Shown here piece by piece: positions 34,201 through 46,259 of a DNA stretch of 64,000 bases. The stretch spans positions 1,136,564 through 1,200,563 of the forward strand of contig NW_019091409.1 of the NCBI RefSeq assembly GCF_001949145.1. The letters run 5' to 3'. Numbering within the stretch: the stretch's first letter is position 1; every line of letters starts with the position of its first letter. Made by a program: the position numbers and the translations under genes. Source of the stretch: Acanthaster planci (Eukaryota > Echinodermata > Asteroidea > Valvatida > Acanthasteridae). The notes beneath the pieces are model-generated. The model worked only from the letters and a program-made list of their open reading frames with translations, searched no databases and was not told the DNA's origin.

Positions 34201-37200
34201 TTGTTTTTTAATAAGATAGCACAAAAACACGTTATTTGTTGGGAACAGTTTCCTAATACCGAAACACGTTTATTTCCAAAAAGGTGTTTGATTTTAAATG
34301 GTTACATGTTTACAATTAACGCAAAGACGCGTTTATAGTGGGCGTTAGTTTTTAAAGTGAAGGAAGATAAGAACACCTCGAGGTATAACCACCGCAGATG
34401 TGGCAACAATTCCCACTACTTTCATTCCCCTAATAAGGGGGGGGAGGAGTGGCTTTGAAAACAAGAGACGAGGATAAGAATAAAACAAAAAGGAATGTTT
34501 ACACTTTTTCTGGAGGGGGGTTACAATTTTATGCTTCAATTACAATACAAGACAAAACGGGACTTCAGATTCTGAAAATACCCCCTGAGCTGAATTAATT
34601 TTTCACTAATTCTTTAATTCGAGGACCAAACCGAGGAAATGACGGCAAATCTGAAGTCTTATAAGCTGCTAGTCGTTTGTGCAAGATGCTAGGCGGTTAT
34701 CGACTTTTCAAGCACGTTACTAGCAGAACTATTACCCGCACACGACGATTCCAAATTCTACTGGGCGTTAAACAAGAGGTTTGCTCTCTTACAGATTTCT
34801 ACAGGGAGCGGTCGGCGTGCTGCGTACACCCAAGGGGGCATACATGCTAGAGAATGGGTCTCGCCTGCCACTGTCATCAACCTCATCAAAAAGGTCAGAA
34901 AATAGTGTTCCGAATTTACTAACTCAGTAATGCCCTCATTATGATCCAAAATTGAAAGCTCATTTGACTAGCAGCTCGTCTCCTAAGCCTCAACACCTTC
35001 TGCTGATCTCCAGGTAGACGTATACTGTCGTAATATCTCGATGTAACTGCAGTGCCCCACAAAAAATGCACGTTTAGCCAGCCCTGAATGCTACCGTCAT
35101 TAGATATTTCCAATTCCATACAGCCTATACTATTGATCTTTCATTAAAGAGCCCCAAGCAAATTCAACCTGTTTTAATTTGCCAGTTTGTAGCAGCCTTC
35201 AAGAGTGGGGACAGCGTAGCCACCCAGTTTTTCAAAAAGTTCGACTGGTACGTTATCCCTCTGTTCAACGTTGACGGTTACCACTACACCCGCCCGGAGT
35301 CGGTAAGCCTGTCTGAAAATGGACCTACAATGTAGCCCCAACTATTTTTGTTCTCAATGCAATAAACTAATAGGGAACACCAACCAAACCAACCTAACCC
35401 AACCCCAACCCAAAACCAAACCCCAACCCCCAACACCAACCCACAAACCCAAACCCCCAACACCAACCCACAAAATATTTTGGCCCATAACGATCTCCTC
35501 TCTCGTCTGATAAAAATAATATTCCCACAAAAATGGTTAATGCCCGTCTCTTACTGCAAAACACATTATTAGAAGTGGGTCTTGCCAGTAGAAACGTACA
35601 CTGAGAGTTGACGAAATTTCCGAGGCCGTGTTAGGGACAATGTAAAAATGTTCCCCCACATCAGTTCTGACCTAAAGTGGTGTGGATGAAATCTTTTGGA
35701 TGTGCGACTGACATCTGGTACGTACGTACCACTTGCAAATTTCTTACCTAGAACTTGGAGAGAAATTACCGTGCGCCTAACACAGCCTCGCAGCAATACA
35801 CGGAAAAAAAAGTCACCGAAAAGGCACACAGGTAGACAGGAGTTCGTAGAAGGAAGAGCGCTACTCCTTTTCTCCTCTTTATCTCTCGATCATCACTCCC
35901 AAAGTCTGAAAAAGCTCCTCTTATACACGGAAAACACTTTTTAGAAATACTGGAAACTGATAGAATCTTGTAATTCTTGGTAGCAAAAGTAAACGCTAGC
36001 ATTTCAGATAAGCTTTGAAAAAGTAGATTAAGCAGGCTTCATCAAATGACATGTTTCAATACTGACACATGAACAACTTTCAAACTCTCTATTGATTTAT
36101 CGAGGGCTTTCAAAAGTTACTATAAATCTTGCAGGGATCCTCATCTACCACGTTATGTAGAAGAAAAAACAGTTTACAACACAATACATTTAAAGAAATA
36201 CTCTTAACATTCAACTTTTTACAGTCCTACAGAGATCGTATGTGGCGTAAGAATCGCCAGTCATCTTCTTCCCAATGTACTGGAATCGACATGAACAGAA
36301 ACTATGGCTTCAAATGGGGTAATCTTATTTCCTTGTCGAATGGTAAAGCCACATAGCTACTGGTGTACAAATCAAAGAGAACTATTTTGTGCAAATGAGT
36401 TCATGTCAAAATGTATCAACCTTTCTTTTGTAAAGCCTTTTTCCGAAAATTTATGAGGCTAATAATTTGGACAAAAAAATAAGGGCCTGATCCTCGAACA
36501 TTACTGGGTAGATCTGCACGGTCCGTCAATGTCAAGGAGATACAAGTTCTCGCTTAAAAGCATTTTCCTTTAGGGGAGAGGGAGACTGTAGGTGGGATAC
36601 GGGTCCTTTATGTCCCTAGACATACCCGTTCCAGTACTTCAAATATTAACAAGAACTTTTTTCGCATTATCCAAGGTGGTTCTGGTTCCTCCAGTAACCC
36701 CTGCAGTGAAACGTATAGAGGAGAATACGCATATCAAGCTAGAGAGCTCAGATTGGTCAAGGATTGGCTGCTCAACCTGAAGAAAAGTCAGACCTTTATG
36801 ATCCACGTGGATGTCCACAGCTACAGCCAGTATTGGGTCTATCCTTACAGCTACACTTACAGTCAATATGATAGGACCAGAGATCACTATGACCTGGTGG
36901 GTATATCAGAGTACTGGGTGAGATGGCAAAACTAGTTTTATGGCTTACGAATTTAGCATGATCATATTCAACCTATGGGTTATTGGTTGACTATCTTAAG
37001 TAGACTGTACTCGTGTGTCGGCCATCTTGAATCAAAATTGAGGTAAAACTGTTCCTGCTTGGAACCTGAGATTAAAATAATAATGACAAAAAATAACACT
37101 GACGACAAAAACCAACAACATGAAACCAAGGTCGTTGAAGCCTTTTACCATAAGGCAACATACCTGATTCGAACAATGGACGTCCTACGATTGTCTTTCT

Positions 37201-37957
37201 GCTGTTTCACTTCACAGGGCAGAGTGGCCGAGGCTGCAACAAATGCACTGACAGCAGTGCATGGCAAACGGTACACTGTAAAGACGTCTGGGGACTGGTG
37301 TAAGCATTTTTGAGGATTAGTAATAAAATGCATCTTAAAATGTTGCCCTTATGAGCGTGCTGATATTTGTTTGACTCATTAAATGACACGTGAAGAACAA
37401 GTATGAAGTTTCGGAAAAGATTTGGTAAAATATCATGCCAGTCATTTAAAAAATATTCTCTATCCAATTTTGTGTGTGTTTTGAGAAAGAACAAAGTTAG
37501 CGCCGCAAAGACTGAATTTGAATTTTCAGTTTTACTTAATAGTTTCATTGTAGTTTTTGACAAGCAGTTGAAAAATATCAGCGTCAAGATACGACTCCCT
37601 CGGGTCGGCATTAACACCAGCTCATCCAAATTCTTCAAAATCACCCAGGATTGGGAGGATTTTGGAGAAATCTTGTGGAGGATCATGGAGAACTGAGGGA
37701 AAGTGCCTGTCAAAAAACATGGGAGTTCGGGTTAATCAAATTTGTTCCTCCAAAATTTGTGTTCGACAGACCCGGCAGCTGGAGCGAGTGAGGACTTCGG
37801 ATACGAGATCTTAGGGGCCAAATACTCCTACACCGTGGAAATGCGGGACACAGGACATTACGGGTTTGAGCTTCCTGAGAATCAGATTAAACCTTGTGGG
37901 GAAGAAACCTACGCTGGGTTCAGAGAGATGTTCCGCCAGGTCTTAAAAGAGGTCTGA
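31262..37957 (+). CDS. Procarboxypeptidase, M14A family, CP2 (10 exons, 427 aa)
   Basis: Exons: 31262-31323, 32761-32842, 33274-33501, 33784-33894, 34795-34893, 35186-35302, 36225-36318, 36676-36896, 37218-37299, 37770-37957. The signal peptide is MQLLFVLLTLFAVAHS. The propeptide begins near YDGYQVFEITP and has likely activation sites at Arg100/Arg105 (DEETRAITSR). Catalytic-domain residues are His178 and Glu181 (GIHAREW), Arg241 (WRKNR), Asp255-Met-Asn257-Arg258 (GIDMNRN), His312 (DVHSYSQ), Tyr366 (YPAAGASEDF, a codon split by the last intron) and Glu389 (TVEMRDTGHYGF). Cys251 and Cys274 fit the family disulfide. Glu373 is at the S1' specificity position (bovine CPA 255), suggesting basic C-terminal substrates. 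Length and exon structure match CP1, and many exons are near-identical to CP3. An AATAAA at 38337-38342 is a candidate polyadenylation signal. Confidence 0.94.
35385..35480. repeat. C/A-rich low-complexity repeat
   Basis: Degenerate CCAACCC and CCCAACACCAACCCACAAA units, including two adjacent copies of the latter, lie in CP2 intron 6. Confidence 0.8.
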
Positions 37958-39289
37958 ACACAAGTCAAGACTTAAAACGGGTTGACACGGGAACCGACGG
38001 ATAAGAAACTCATTATAAATCGTCCAAAATTGAGGTTAATTAAAAAAGGGAAGATCATATAACTCGAAACCAAACTACTGATGGTAAAAAGATAATTTAC
38101 AGCATGAAGGAGGGAAAACAAGATTTTTTTCAGTAAACCCCTCTGATAGTTTATCATGTAGGAATCTCAAGAATCTGTATCTATCTAAATCAAAGGGCGA
38201 GTGACAAACTGAGAAAAGGTTCTTAAGAATTCAGGGAAAACGAGACAATTGTCGCTGGGTGTACAAAACGTTATGAGTAGTGGGTAAATTAAGAACATTT
38301 CTCCAGAGTCCCAAATTGAAAACCCCAAAACACGTCAATAAAAGTACAGTACTTTACACTGTCATTTAGAAAGTGTCATTTAGTGAAAACAACATGACTA
38401 TTACTCCGTTAGTAAGAAAAACTTGGACCATCAGAAGGAGACAATTGGACCAAGTAGTTATTTCAACTGAAATATAAAGCTTATTAATTAATTCTTTAGA
38501 ATTAATAAGATGTTTTTGACTTTAAACGAAGTGAAAAAATATGTAACATATATCTATGAGATGCGGTGTATGCAATGTTGATGTGAAATTGTACGTGTGT
38601 AAGGCAACCAGGAAACACGCTCCATTGCAACTGTAGCGCAAGAACTCTTAGGGTCCTTCCGTTTTATCTGAAAATTTAATCCAAAATGACCCCAAATTAA
38701 GCAAATCCACGTGGAATGGAAACGACGACCGTTTTCCTCTAACAGTACGCCCTTCATTATGTGTACGTTTACTTGTGAGTCTAATTAAATGAATTCAGTT
38801 GTTGATTTCCATTATTTTAAAACTGAATATCTAACTCCATATTTTATTTTGGAATCAAATAAACTTGAATTCACTGTTGACATGACTGCACATGGTGTCG
38901 ACTTTGTTGTCATTGAAGGATTTACATGTACTCAAGCAGAGTAATGTCAGATGAATGTTGATGTAATTTTTAAAATCAACAGGATAACACTAGACTTAGG
39001 CAACATGGAAATCGTGTATTGGTGGCTTATTTTATTCGATTTGTGTCATTCGCACTGTAGGCAAACAAACACCGTCATTCACAACATGCCACAGAGTTCC
39101 TTTGGGGACACAGTCTACAGTCTTCTTGAGTCCAGAACTCAAAAAGTGGGCCTTTGCTCAATATACAGGTTCCCCAACGAAAGTGATGTAAATAAAGTCT
39201 TTGATGAGATATGATGCCTGAAGTCAACAAGAATAGATGCACTGCATCCATCGGAGAACTAGAGATCAATGCAAAAAATGCCAGAGTCT
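37958..39289. other. CP2 downstream flank, shared with CP3
   Basis: No second gene is seen. Parts align with the flank of CP3 after 62610. For example, GATGTGAAATTGTACGTG at about 38580 matches GATATGAAATTGTACGTG at about 63155, and both are followed by an ACCAGGAAA...GCTCCAT block. Confidence 0.55.
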
Positions 39290-39390
39290 GGGTTCTGATC
39301 ACCGGCGGCGGTACGAGGGGAGGGGAGGAGTTGTTAGAACATCAGGCATCAGCCATTAATAGGCCGATCCATTAAGCCATATGACCTGCA
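39290..39390 (-). repeat. Dispersed repeat, copy 2 (inverted relative to 3110-3228)
   Basis: The minus strand reads GGCTTAATGGATCGGCC followed by TATTAATGGCTGATGCC, matching the plus strand at 3140-3180. Confidence 0.7.
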
Positions 39391-42300
39391 AAAAAAGTGG
39401 GCGGGGAGGGGTAGGTCCTCCCAGTCTAAAACATGGGGGCCCACTAACCCCTGCCTCCTCCGCTTCCGCCAAGTCAAGACTTGAGCCTTTTCCTAGTTGC
39501 AGACTAAACACTTGAGCCTTTCCTTAGTTGGAGACTAGTAGGTTCTTCAAGTCTTCTTTTGGGCTGTTCTCCGGGACTTGCTCACATGACATAGTTTGAA
39601 CATAACAGCCCGTGGGCAGTAGCAGATAGCCTATTAGGTTATGAATAGTGGAAGATGCAGCTAGTATATAGATATATGTACTTAAATTAGGTCATTATAA
39701 AATTGGTATTTATACTGAAGTGTACTTATGATGGAAGGGGCCATACTAAGAAACAGCGGTCTCGTGCGCACAGGAAAAATTACGATTATAAAGTCTTTTT
39801 ACAAAGCACTCAAAATTCCACTTAAATCAAAAACTAATAGCAAACACGATTTAACAGGACTTTCTGAAGAAAGAAACGAACAAAGCCAGAAAACCTGAGA
39901 GAATGATCATCAAAGTCGCACAACTGAACATTTTCAATGGCTCGCTCCGGTGATTTTTTTTCCTATAGGAATGTTAGGGGTAATTATTACATACGGGAGT
40001 GGTCAACTGCAAGCTGTATCAGGTTAGTGGAGCGACGGACAACGGGGGGCGGCAGATATGGAATTCCATAACATGCAGTATCGCATGCTTGCAGTAGACC
40101 ACGTTGTGTTTGATGTAGCTTGGCCAACAGGACAAACACTGTTTTATCCAAGAAATACACAGTAGGGCTGTGTCTTTAATTGCTGCCTTGAACTGAGACT
40201 TTGCAGGCGTGGCATACATAGTGTGGACCTCTGTACAAAAGAAGTCCACATAATGTATCATATGATGGCATTGTGTGGACTCACACACGTCCACACAATG
40301 TTTCTCCCTCTCCGAAGAACATTTTCAGATGCATTTGGGGGTAAAGGTTATCCGTGGCAAAATGAAGAGGAACAGTTCAGGAAATCATCACAAAAAAATC
40401 TAGGTCGAAGGAGTTATCCTACTTGGAGAAAAAAAGAGCATTTCCCTTAGTTTCCTGAACCACAGGAAAACAAAGGAATGTCCACACTTTGTGTGTAAAA
40501 CTGGTATTGGTGTTTGCCTGTAGGCCAAGCTGTAGGCAAAACGAGATTTTTGTGGGCGGGGAAACACAGGATCTTTTTATTCATTTTGCGGTCACAATCA
40601 ACGGGGTAAACATTAAATTTGTGATGTTTTTCAAATGGTTACGTATTTATTCTTATTTTGAAATACTTCATGCTAACGAATTGTTGTCTATTACTGTAAG
40701 CCTTTAATTAAGTACTAAAGTAAATGTCGCTTTACCTTCCTGTTATAAAAACATCCTCCAACCAATTCCCCGCCAAAAAAAGCGCTACATGTACACGCGA
40801 ACCCTCGATTCATTGGTTCAACGATAACGTTATTCTTACAGAGATACCAGGCAAGTCGGCCAGAAAGTCAATTTTGTAGTGTCTTAATACCCTATTTATG
40901 ATAATTACCCCAAACCCTCCTTGATGAAAAACGCATGCGCAACGGTTAAGATACGCCCATTTTATTATGATTACCCCCTAACCTTCGTACGAAAAAATTA
41001 CGCGGCTGGCTCACACTTCCTGCCGCCAAGGCCATATTTTGCGCATGGGTACATAATTATGAATTTATTAGTGAAGGTCTGCTAATAAAGGAGATCATCT
41101 CCATTGTAAAAGAGAACAAAGTGCGCACACGATTCGCCCTGTCCAATCCCCATCCCGCACAATGATGAATGAGCGCCCATGAAAAATACCCGATGGCTGC
41201 TGTTTTCGACACATTCATTGGGTGCGTTCGATTAGCTTACACGTGTAAGTCAAACTTACACGAGAGCGTTCGTTTAGCCATCACGTGATCTTCGCGCCTC
41301 CCCTGGAGTCAGCCACCACTTCCCAGGCTTTCCAAGGGAACCAATCAGCACTCACTAAATCGCATGCATAATACATTTCGATGACTTGATTGGTAAGGTC
41401 ACATGCATCATGGCTGGCTGACGTGCCGCGTTGCATAAAATTTGCATGCACGATATATCAGTACGAGTACGCTCGTACGGAGTTAGCACGGAGTAGAACG
41501 GGAGATACTCATACTAGGTTAGGCCTAGGTCATGACAGAGGATGCTGTTCTTGATGACCCATAACCATGTACAGTAAGTATGCCCTCTCCAGCTAACTAA
41601 AGAGTCCTTAAAAACCACGTAGACCTTACTTTCGAGGACAGAGTACCCGGACTGCAAGTTGGTTGTCGTTTTCTTGCTGCACGTGTAGGTTTAGGTGTCG
41701 CTTGTGTGAGTAATTTGGCCTCATCAGGCCAACATGCTCATTGTGTGTTGCAAAAAAACGAGAACGTATTTCTTGCGTGGTGTCAGACAACGATTTTGTT
41801 TTCCCAATTTTTCAGCCACAGATATCGCAAACATGATGCGATGCAGCACAACTGTAGTCCCCAACGATATCTTTTAGAAGAGTGGCAATTTCATGTTTAG
41901 TATGGACTGAATAATATGTCGTACATGTCACTAATCCCTTCCCACGGCCACAAACCGGACACTATCGACAGGGTACTTGCTCGCGTGAAGCCGCCATGTT
42001 GTTCGAACTTCGAAGTACATGTACATAATTATAATACCAAGGCTATAAATATTTAATACGATCGGTCATTTGAATACAACTGCCGCACCCCCATTCCTGG
42101 AAGATTCCCAAGACGTTGGTGAGAGTAAGTAAAAACTAGTTGTGCGAGGGCGCTCTTCAACAGAAATAAAACAACTATCGATCACTGACGTCTAGGCCAA
42201 GACTACCCCTACCTCGGCTGGCGAGCAGGTTTCTGGAGGGTGCACCCTCGTATTTAGGCCAGAAATATGTCCGCCGAGCTCATTAATAAAAGTTATACAC

Positions 42301-42944
42301 TCAAAATATTCTATATTCGGAGGGTCCTGAAAGCCATGGAACTGGGGAATAGAAGAAATATGAGACTGAACCTCTGGGCCGGACTCGGGGCTTCCAATTC
42401 TGAGCAATTTGGACGCAATCGGGTCCGAAAGTGGCACTATTTGAGCTATTTTGCAGAGGGATGGTTTTTCAAAATGGCTACTTTTCTGGACAGGGACATT
42501 TTCTTTATTTTAGAGGTGGTCTGCTTCTGGTGAAAATTTCTCAAAAATTCCTTTGTCAACCCCCCGAAAACTGAAAGGAAAATAAAAGGAGACATGTGAA
42601 ACGTCATTTTTCTGTGCAGCCTGGACACCTGTGAAATATTTCAAAGTATGGGGATTTCTCACTGCAGTCTATGGGAATTTATTTGTAGTGGTGCACCCTG
42701 GAGACTGTCCGAGTGTAATGACGTCACGGATGGACTGTTCGTGCATGGACACTCTTTGATTAGCCTCATTTCGATGATTCCCTTGCGTGTAACACTGGTG
42801 TATTCAGGGAAGCCAATCAAACGCACCTATTGAGTTCACGCATACGCAAGGCTTCATTACGAGCGATACAAAGTCGCTCACAAAACAGCAGTTAGGATCA
42901 CCGTCTTTAATGCTGTTTGGTTCCCAGACCAAACAGATCCCAAG
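39391..42944. other. Intergenic between CP2 and the pseudogene; no gene recognised
   Basis: The 39460-39620 part still matches the far flank of CP3 (63890-63970; shared word TTGAGCCTTTTCCTAGT). Beyond that no homology to the cluster is seen. An 88-codon open frame at 42267-42533 and others lack recognisable domains. A stretch at 41440-41600 has promoter- or first-exon-like features, discussed in the findings. Confidence 0.4.
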
Positions 42945-43368
42945 TGTATCACTCAAGTATGGTGGCCCTGGAGGGGCATCGCCAATCGTCAGTATTGACG
43001 TCGACATTTGAGACCAAATTTTCGATCCACCCTTCAGTCACGAATATTGACCCAACATGTGCGACCAAATTGATGCCTCGTTGTATCTCCGCAAAACTGC
43101 CTCGGTTTTTTCCCCAGCAAGCCAGGTAGAAAGGGAATAGACACAGCAAGTGCTTTTTAATGTTGTACCCCCGGCGTTGTGCCAAAACTGCCCACCCGAA
43201 TATCGACTTGAGATCAAGCCAAAAAACAAGTCATGAATTTGGTGGCAAAAATTGACGTCCATTTTCGAGACGGAAGAGAGAGTCGTGAAGTTTGGTTGTG
43301 AATATTGATCGCAATATTGACACTGGCGATGACCTTCCACGGCCACCATACTCAAGTGATATGAACAA
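42945..43368. mobile_element. Foldback element, diverged arms
   Basis: The left arm (about 42945-43085, with CACTCAAGTATGGTGGCC and GGCATCGCCA) is matched in inverted orientation by the right arm (about 43215-43368, with TGGCGATGACC and GGCCACCATACTCAAGTG). The arms are clearly diverged. No transposase is present. Confidence 0.75.
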
Positions 43369-43499
43369 TGCATATCTTATCATTATTACTACACTCTTTT
43401 GACACCCCTGGTTGAACAAAATATCCAAGACCTTCCTATGTGGTTCATGTCACAAATCGAAGAGTAGTTACAGAGGTCTTGGACCCAAGACTAAGCTAT

Positions 43500-43640
43500 G
43501 GCTTGAAATGACACATCGCTCAACATAACTTGTACTTTGAAAAGTAATTGGGATTTGCTTGTGCTTGGACCGAATTGACTTGTGATTTGACTTGACCTGT
43601 GATCAAATGACTTGTGACTGGAACAAATCAGTGTTGTAGT
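43500..43640 (+). repeat. GACTTG-rich dispersed repeat, copy 2
   Basis: TTGACTTGTGATTTGACTTG and CAAATGACTTGTGACTGG link this to the copies at 24425, 50285 and 54590. It seems to continue after the GAGACC array (43921-43980), so the array may lie inside it. Confidence 0.65.
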
Positions 43641-43785
43641 CGAGACCTTTATGTCCGAGACCGAGACCGAGACCAAAGCATTCGAGACCGAGACCAAGAT
43701 CGAGACCAGCTCTTTCAAGACCCAGACCAGAACTTCGAGACCGAGACTTTTGCAGTTCGAGACCGAGACCGAGACCTTGCACAAC
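43640..43785 (+). repeat. GAGACC hexamer tandem array
   Basis: About twenty degenerate copies of GAGACC/CGAGAC occur here. It gives an apparent RDRDQ-repeat peptide on the plus strand and a GLGLG-repeat peptide on the minus strand; neither is taken as a gene. Confidence 0.9.
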
Positions 43786-44989
43786 ATATACAATATATAG
43801 GCCTACATGTAGTTCATTAATGGTAAACGTGGTGGACAATTGGCATTAAACAGCAAAATTAAGTGCAGATTTTACATGTAAAGCACACAAAATATTCCAT
43901 ATTCCATGAAAGAGTTTTTTTTGAAGTTCAACAAATGACTGGTGACATGACTTGTAATTGCAAAAAAATGTCTTGTTTTTAATTTTATACCCTAATGTTT
44001 CAAAAATCCCTTTCTATTTGGCAGGCTTTGGGGTGCATACCAGTAGTTTTCCACGGTGGCTCGGTGGGTCTTTGCTCTATGGTATGGGTATGGAATGGGG
44101 TCTAGTCGACCATTTGCGATCAGGCCCCAGGGCACAGTCGCACCGCTGGTTATCAATNCAAGGTGGCCCGTAAACAGTTCCATGTGCACACGAATATCCA
44201 CGCCTACGGGTGGTCAGAATTGACTGTGCCCATTTGGCTATTCTGCTTAGTGCCTCTGCCCCCCAGGCGAGTGATATGGTGAGATGGAACTTCACTGTCT
44301 TGCGTTGAATCATGAAATGATGACATAAAAATATTCGCTTTACATGTGAAATGCTATCTGTCGAGGATTTGGGGATAGTATTGTACTGATTATTTGTCAT
44401 AACATCAAAGCACAAAAACCTTTTCTAAAAATAAATGGAGTTGTGCTTTTGTTTCTCCAAATTTAACTGAAGACCTGGATTTCTTATGAAGATTTGTGTA
44501 TCAATACTGACTGATAACATGCGGTTATTGAATTATATAGAGTTTTTGACGAAATTGAGTATGTATTTCGAACGCCTGTCTCCTTTGAAAAGCGGAAACC
44601 AATACTGTAAACAATTTACGCGCTATCACAGAAATTTATCGACTGTTTGCATACAATTTACACTGGTCTTGAAACGTTTTGTAGGCTTATCATTCTACAA
44701 TCCTATGAAGGTGGTGTGGTTGCATTGTTGTCTTGTCCGTCTGACTGTATTGATATTGTCGCGATCCTTAAATATCAAGTCAATGGTAGCATCGCACAAC
44801 TAGGCTACACTTATCGGGCCCAGCCGTGGTGAGAGCTGTCCCGGGCCACCACTGTGACTAGCAATAGATGGACGGGACCAGCGCCCGTATGTACCGACCG
44901 CACTGCCGCTCAGACCGCAATATGACGAGAGCATTGATAAGATAGAATAGCCGCACTATGTACCCTTGGCTCAGCGTAGAGACGGGGAT

Positions 44990-46020
44990 AGCCTTTTATC
45001 AAGGCGCCTGCGGCGCAAGACCACACGACGAACTGCACGCAAGCCCGAAATCAACCATGCATGTGCATGCAGTAGCCGATCTGTGTGTATCGTAGACGGT
45101 GCGCGCCGCCGCAAGCGCCTTTGGAGCTTTGTTTCCAGTGGTTGATATGAATTATTCAATATACTAATGTATGAATATATTATTCACATTTCTCTGAACC
45201 AATTGTGTTTTCGGGGCTAAGTAGTCCGAGCACGCTAGGCTACTTACGTTCATGAAGTCGCTGCACAAAGGTGCGGCCTGGTATTTGAAACTTGCAATAG
45301 CCAGTTGGAAGATCGACAAATACGTCTTGACCCTCCAGAACAGCCTTCACGGCCAACATTTGCTGTGCTTTCAATTGGTCGATCGGAATCCCAAGCTTCG
45401 GTGCTGCAAGTTTGAGGCAATTCTGGAAGAGATTGTCGACTAGAGTTTACACCACTGCCGGTGTGGCGGTCTCAGCTGTGTCCCGGTCTCAACGGTCCCC
45501 TTATGAAATATGGTAAAAATACGTCGTTCCATCTCTGCGCACAACGGGAAAGTCGTCTGTTTAAGTGGCGTGCTGAGAAGTGCAGTTCATGCATACTTCA
45601 CGTTGTATGTGACGTGTACTGTACATAGGCCCACACCAAAGATAATAGCAACGGACATCTTAGTACGGAAGACCAACGAGACCGTGCTTGTGTCGTGCTG
45701 AAATGTCTGGCTACGTCAGGATACGCGCACCATTATAATGATGAGTAGCTTATAACATGCGCGACAGAGGCGATCGTTTTGATTGGTGGAGACTTTTACG
45801 CATATATCGTATCTGCTACCGAAACGGTAGCAAATGTAAAGAAAAACATAAGCTACGTCTGGCAGAACTTTAAAGGCGTACCGGGCAGGCGTGCAGTTCG
45901 TCGTGTAGTCTTTCTTCGTGCGTTGGTTTGGTGCTTAAATAGTCTCCTCCAGCTCCTCGCTCTTGAACAACTATCCATTTCGCCGCAGGCGCCTTGATCA
46001 AAGGCTAAGACGGGATGACT
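44990..46020. mobile_element. Putative inverted-repeat element inside the pseudogene
   Basis: TATCAAGGCGCCTGCGGCG followed by ACACGACGAACTGCACGC at 44997-45050 recurs inverted at 45895-46010 as GCGTGCAGTTCGTCGTGT and CGCCGCAGGCGCCTTGATC. In the right arm the two blocks are pushed apart by about 75 bp. The interior has no recognisable transposase. It may be one end-pair of a larger non-autonomous element. Confidence 0.6.
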
Positions 46021-46259
46021 GGGGCCAGTTAGCAGGACAAGGCTGACGAGGACACGGGGCTGTCTCGCCTGACTATCAGTTCGGACGCATTTCGTTACAT
46101 TTCAAGAATGGTTACAATCGCACTTCTCTCGGAAAGGGTCCAACCACCGCACTACGTTAGGTTTTGCTCTCGCAACAAGGGTTTGGTCCGCCGCATCTGA
46201 CCGACGAGCTAGGGAAAATCTGCTCTAGTCTATTTATAGGATTCTAGAGGCTCAGGAAT

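Noticed and set aside
43603-43839. RDRDQ-rich and GLGLG-rich open frames
   Set aside because: Both come from the GAGACC hexamer array.
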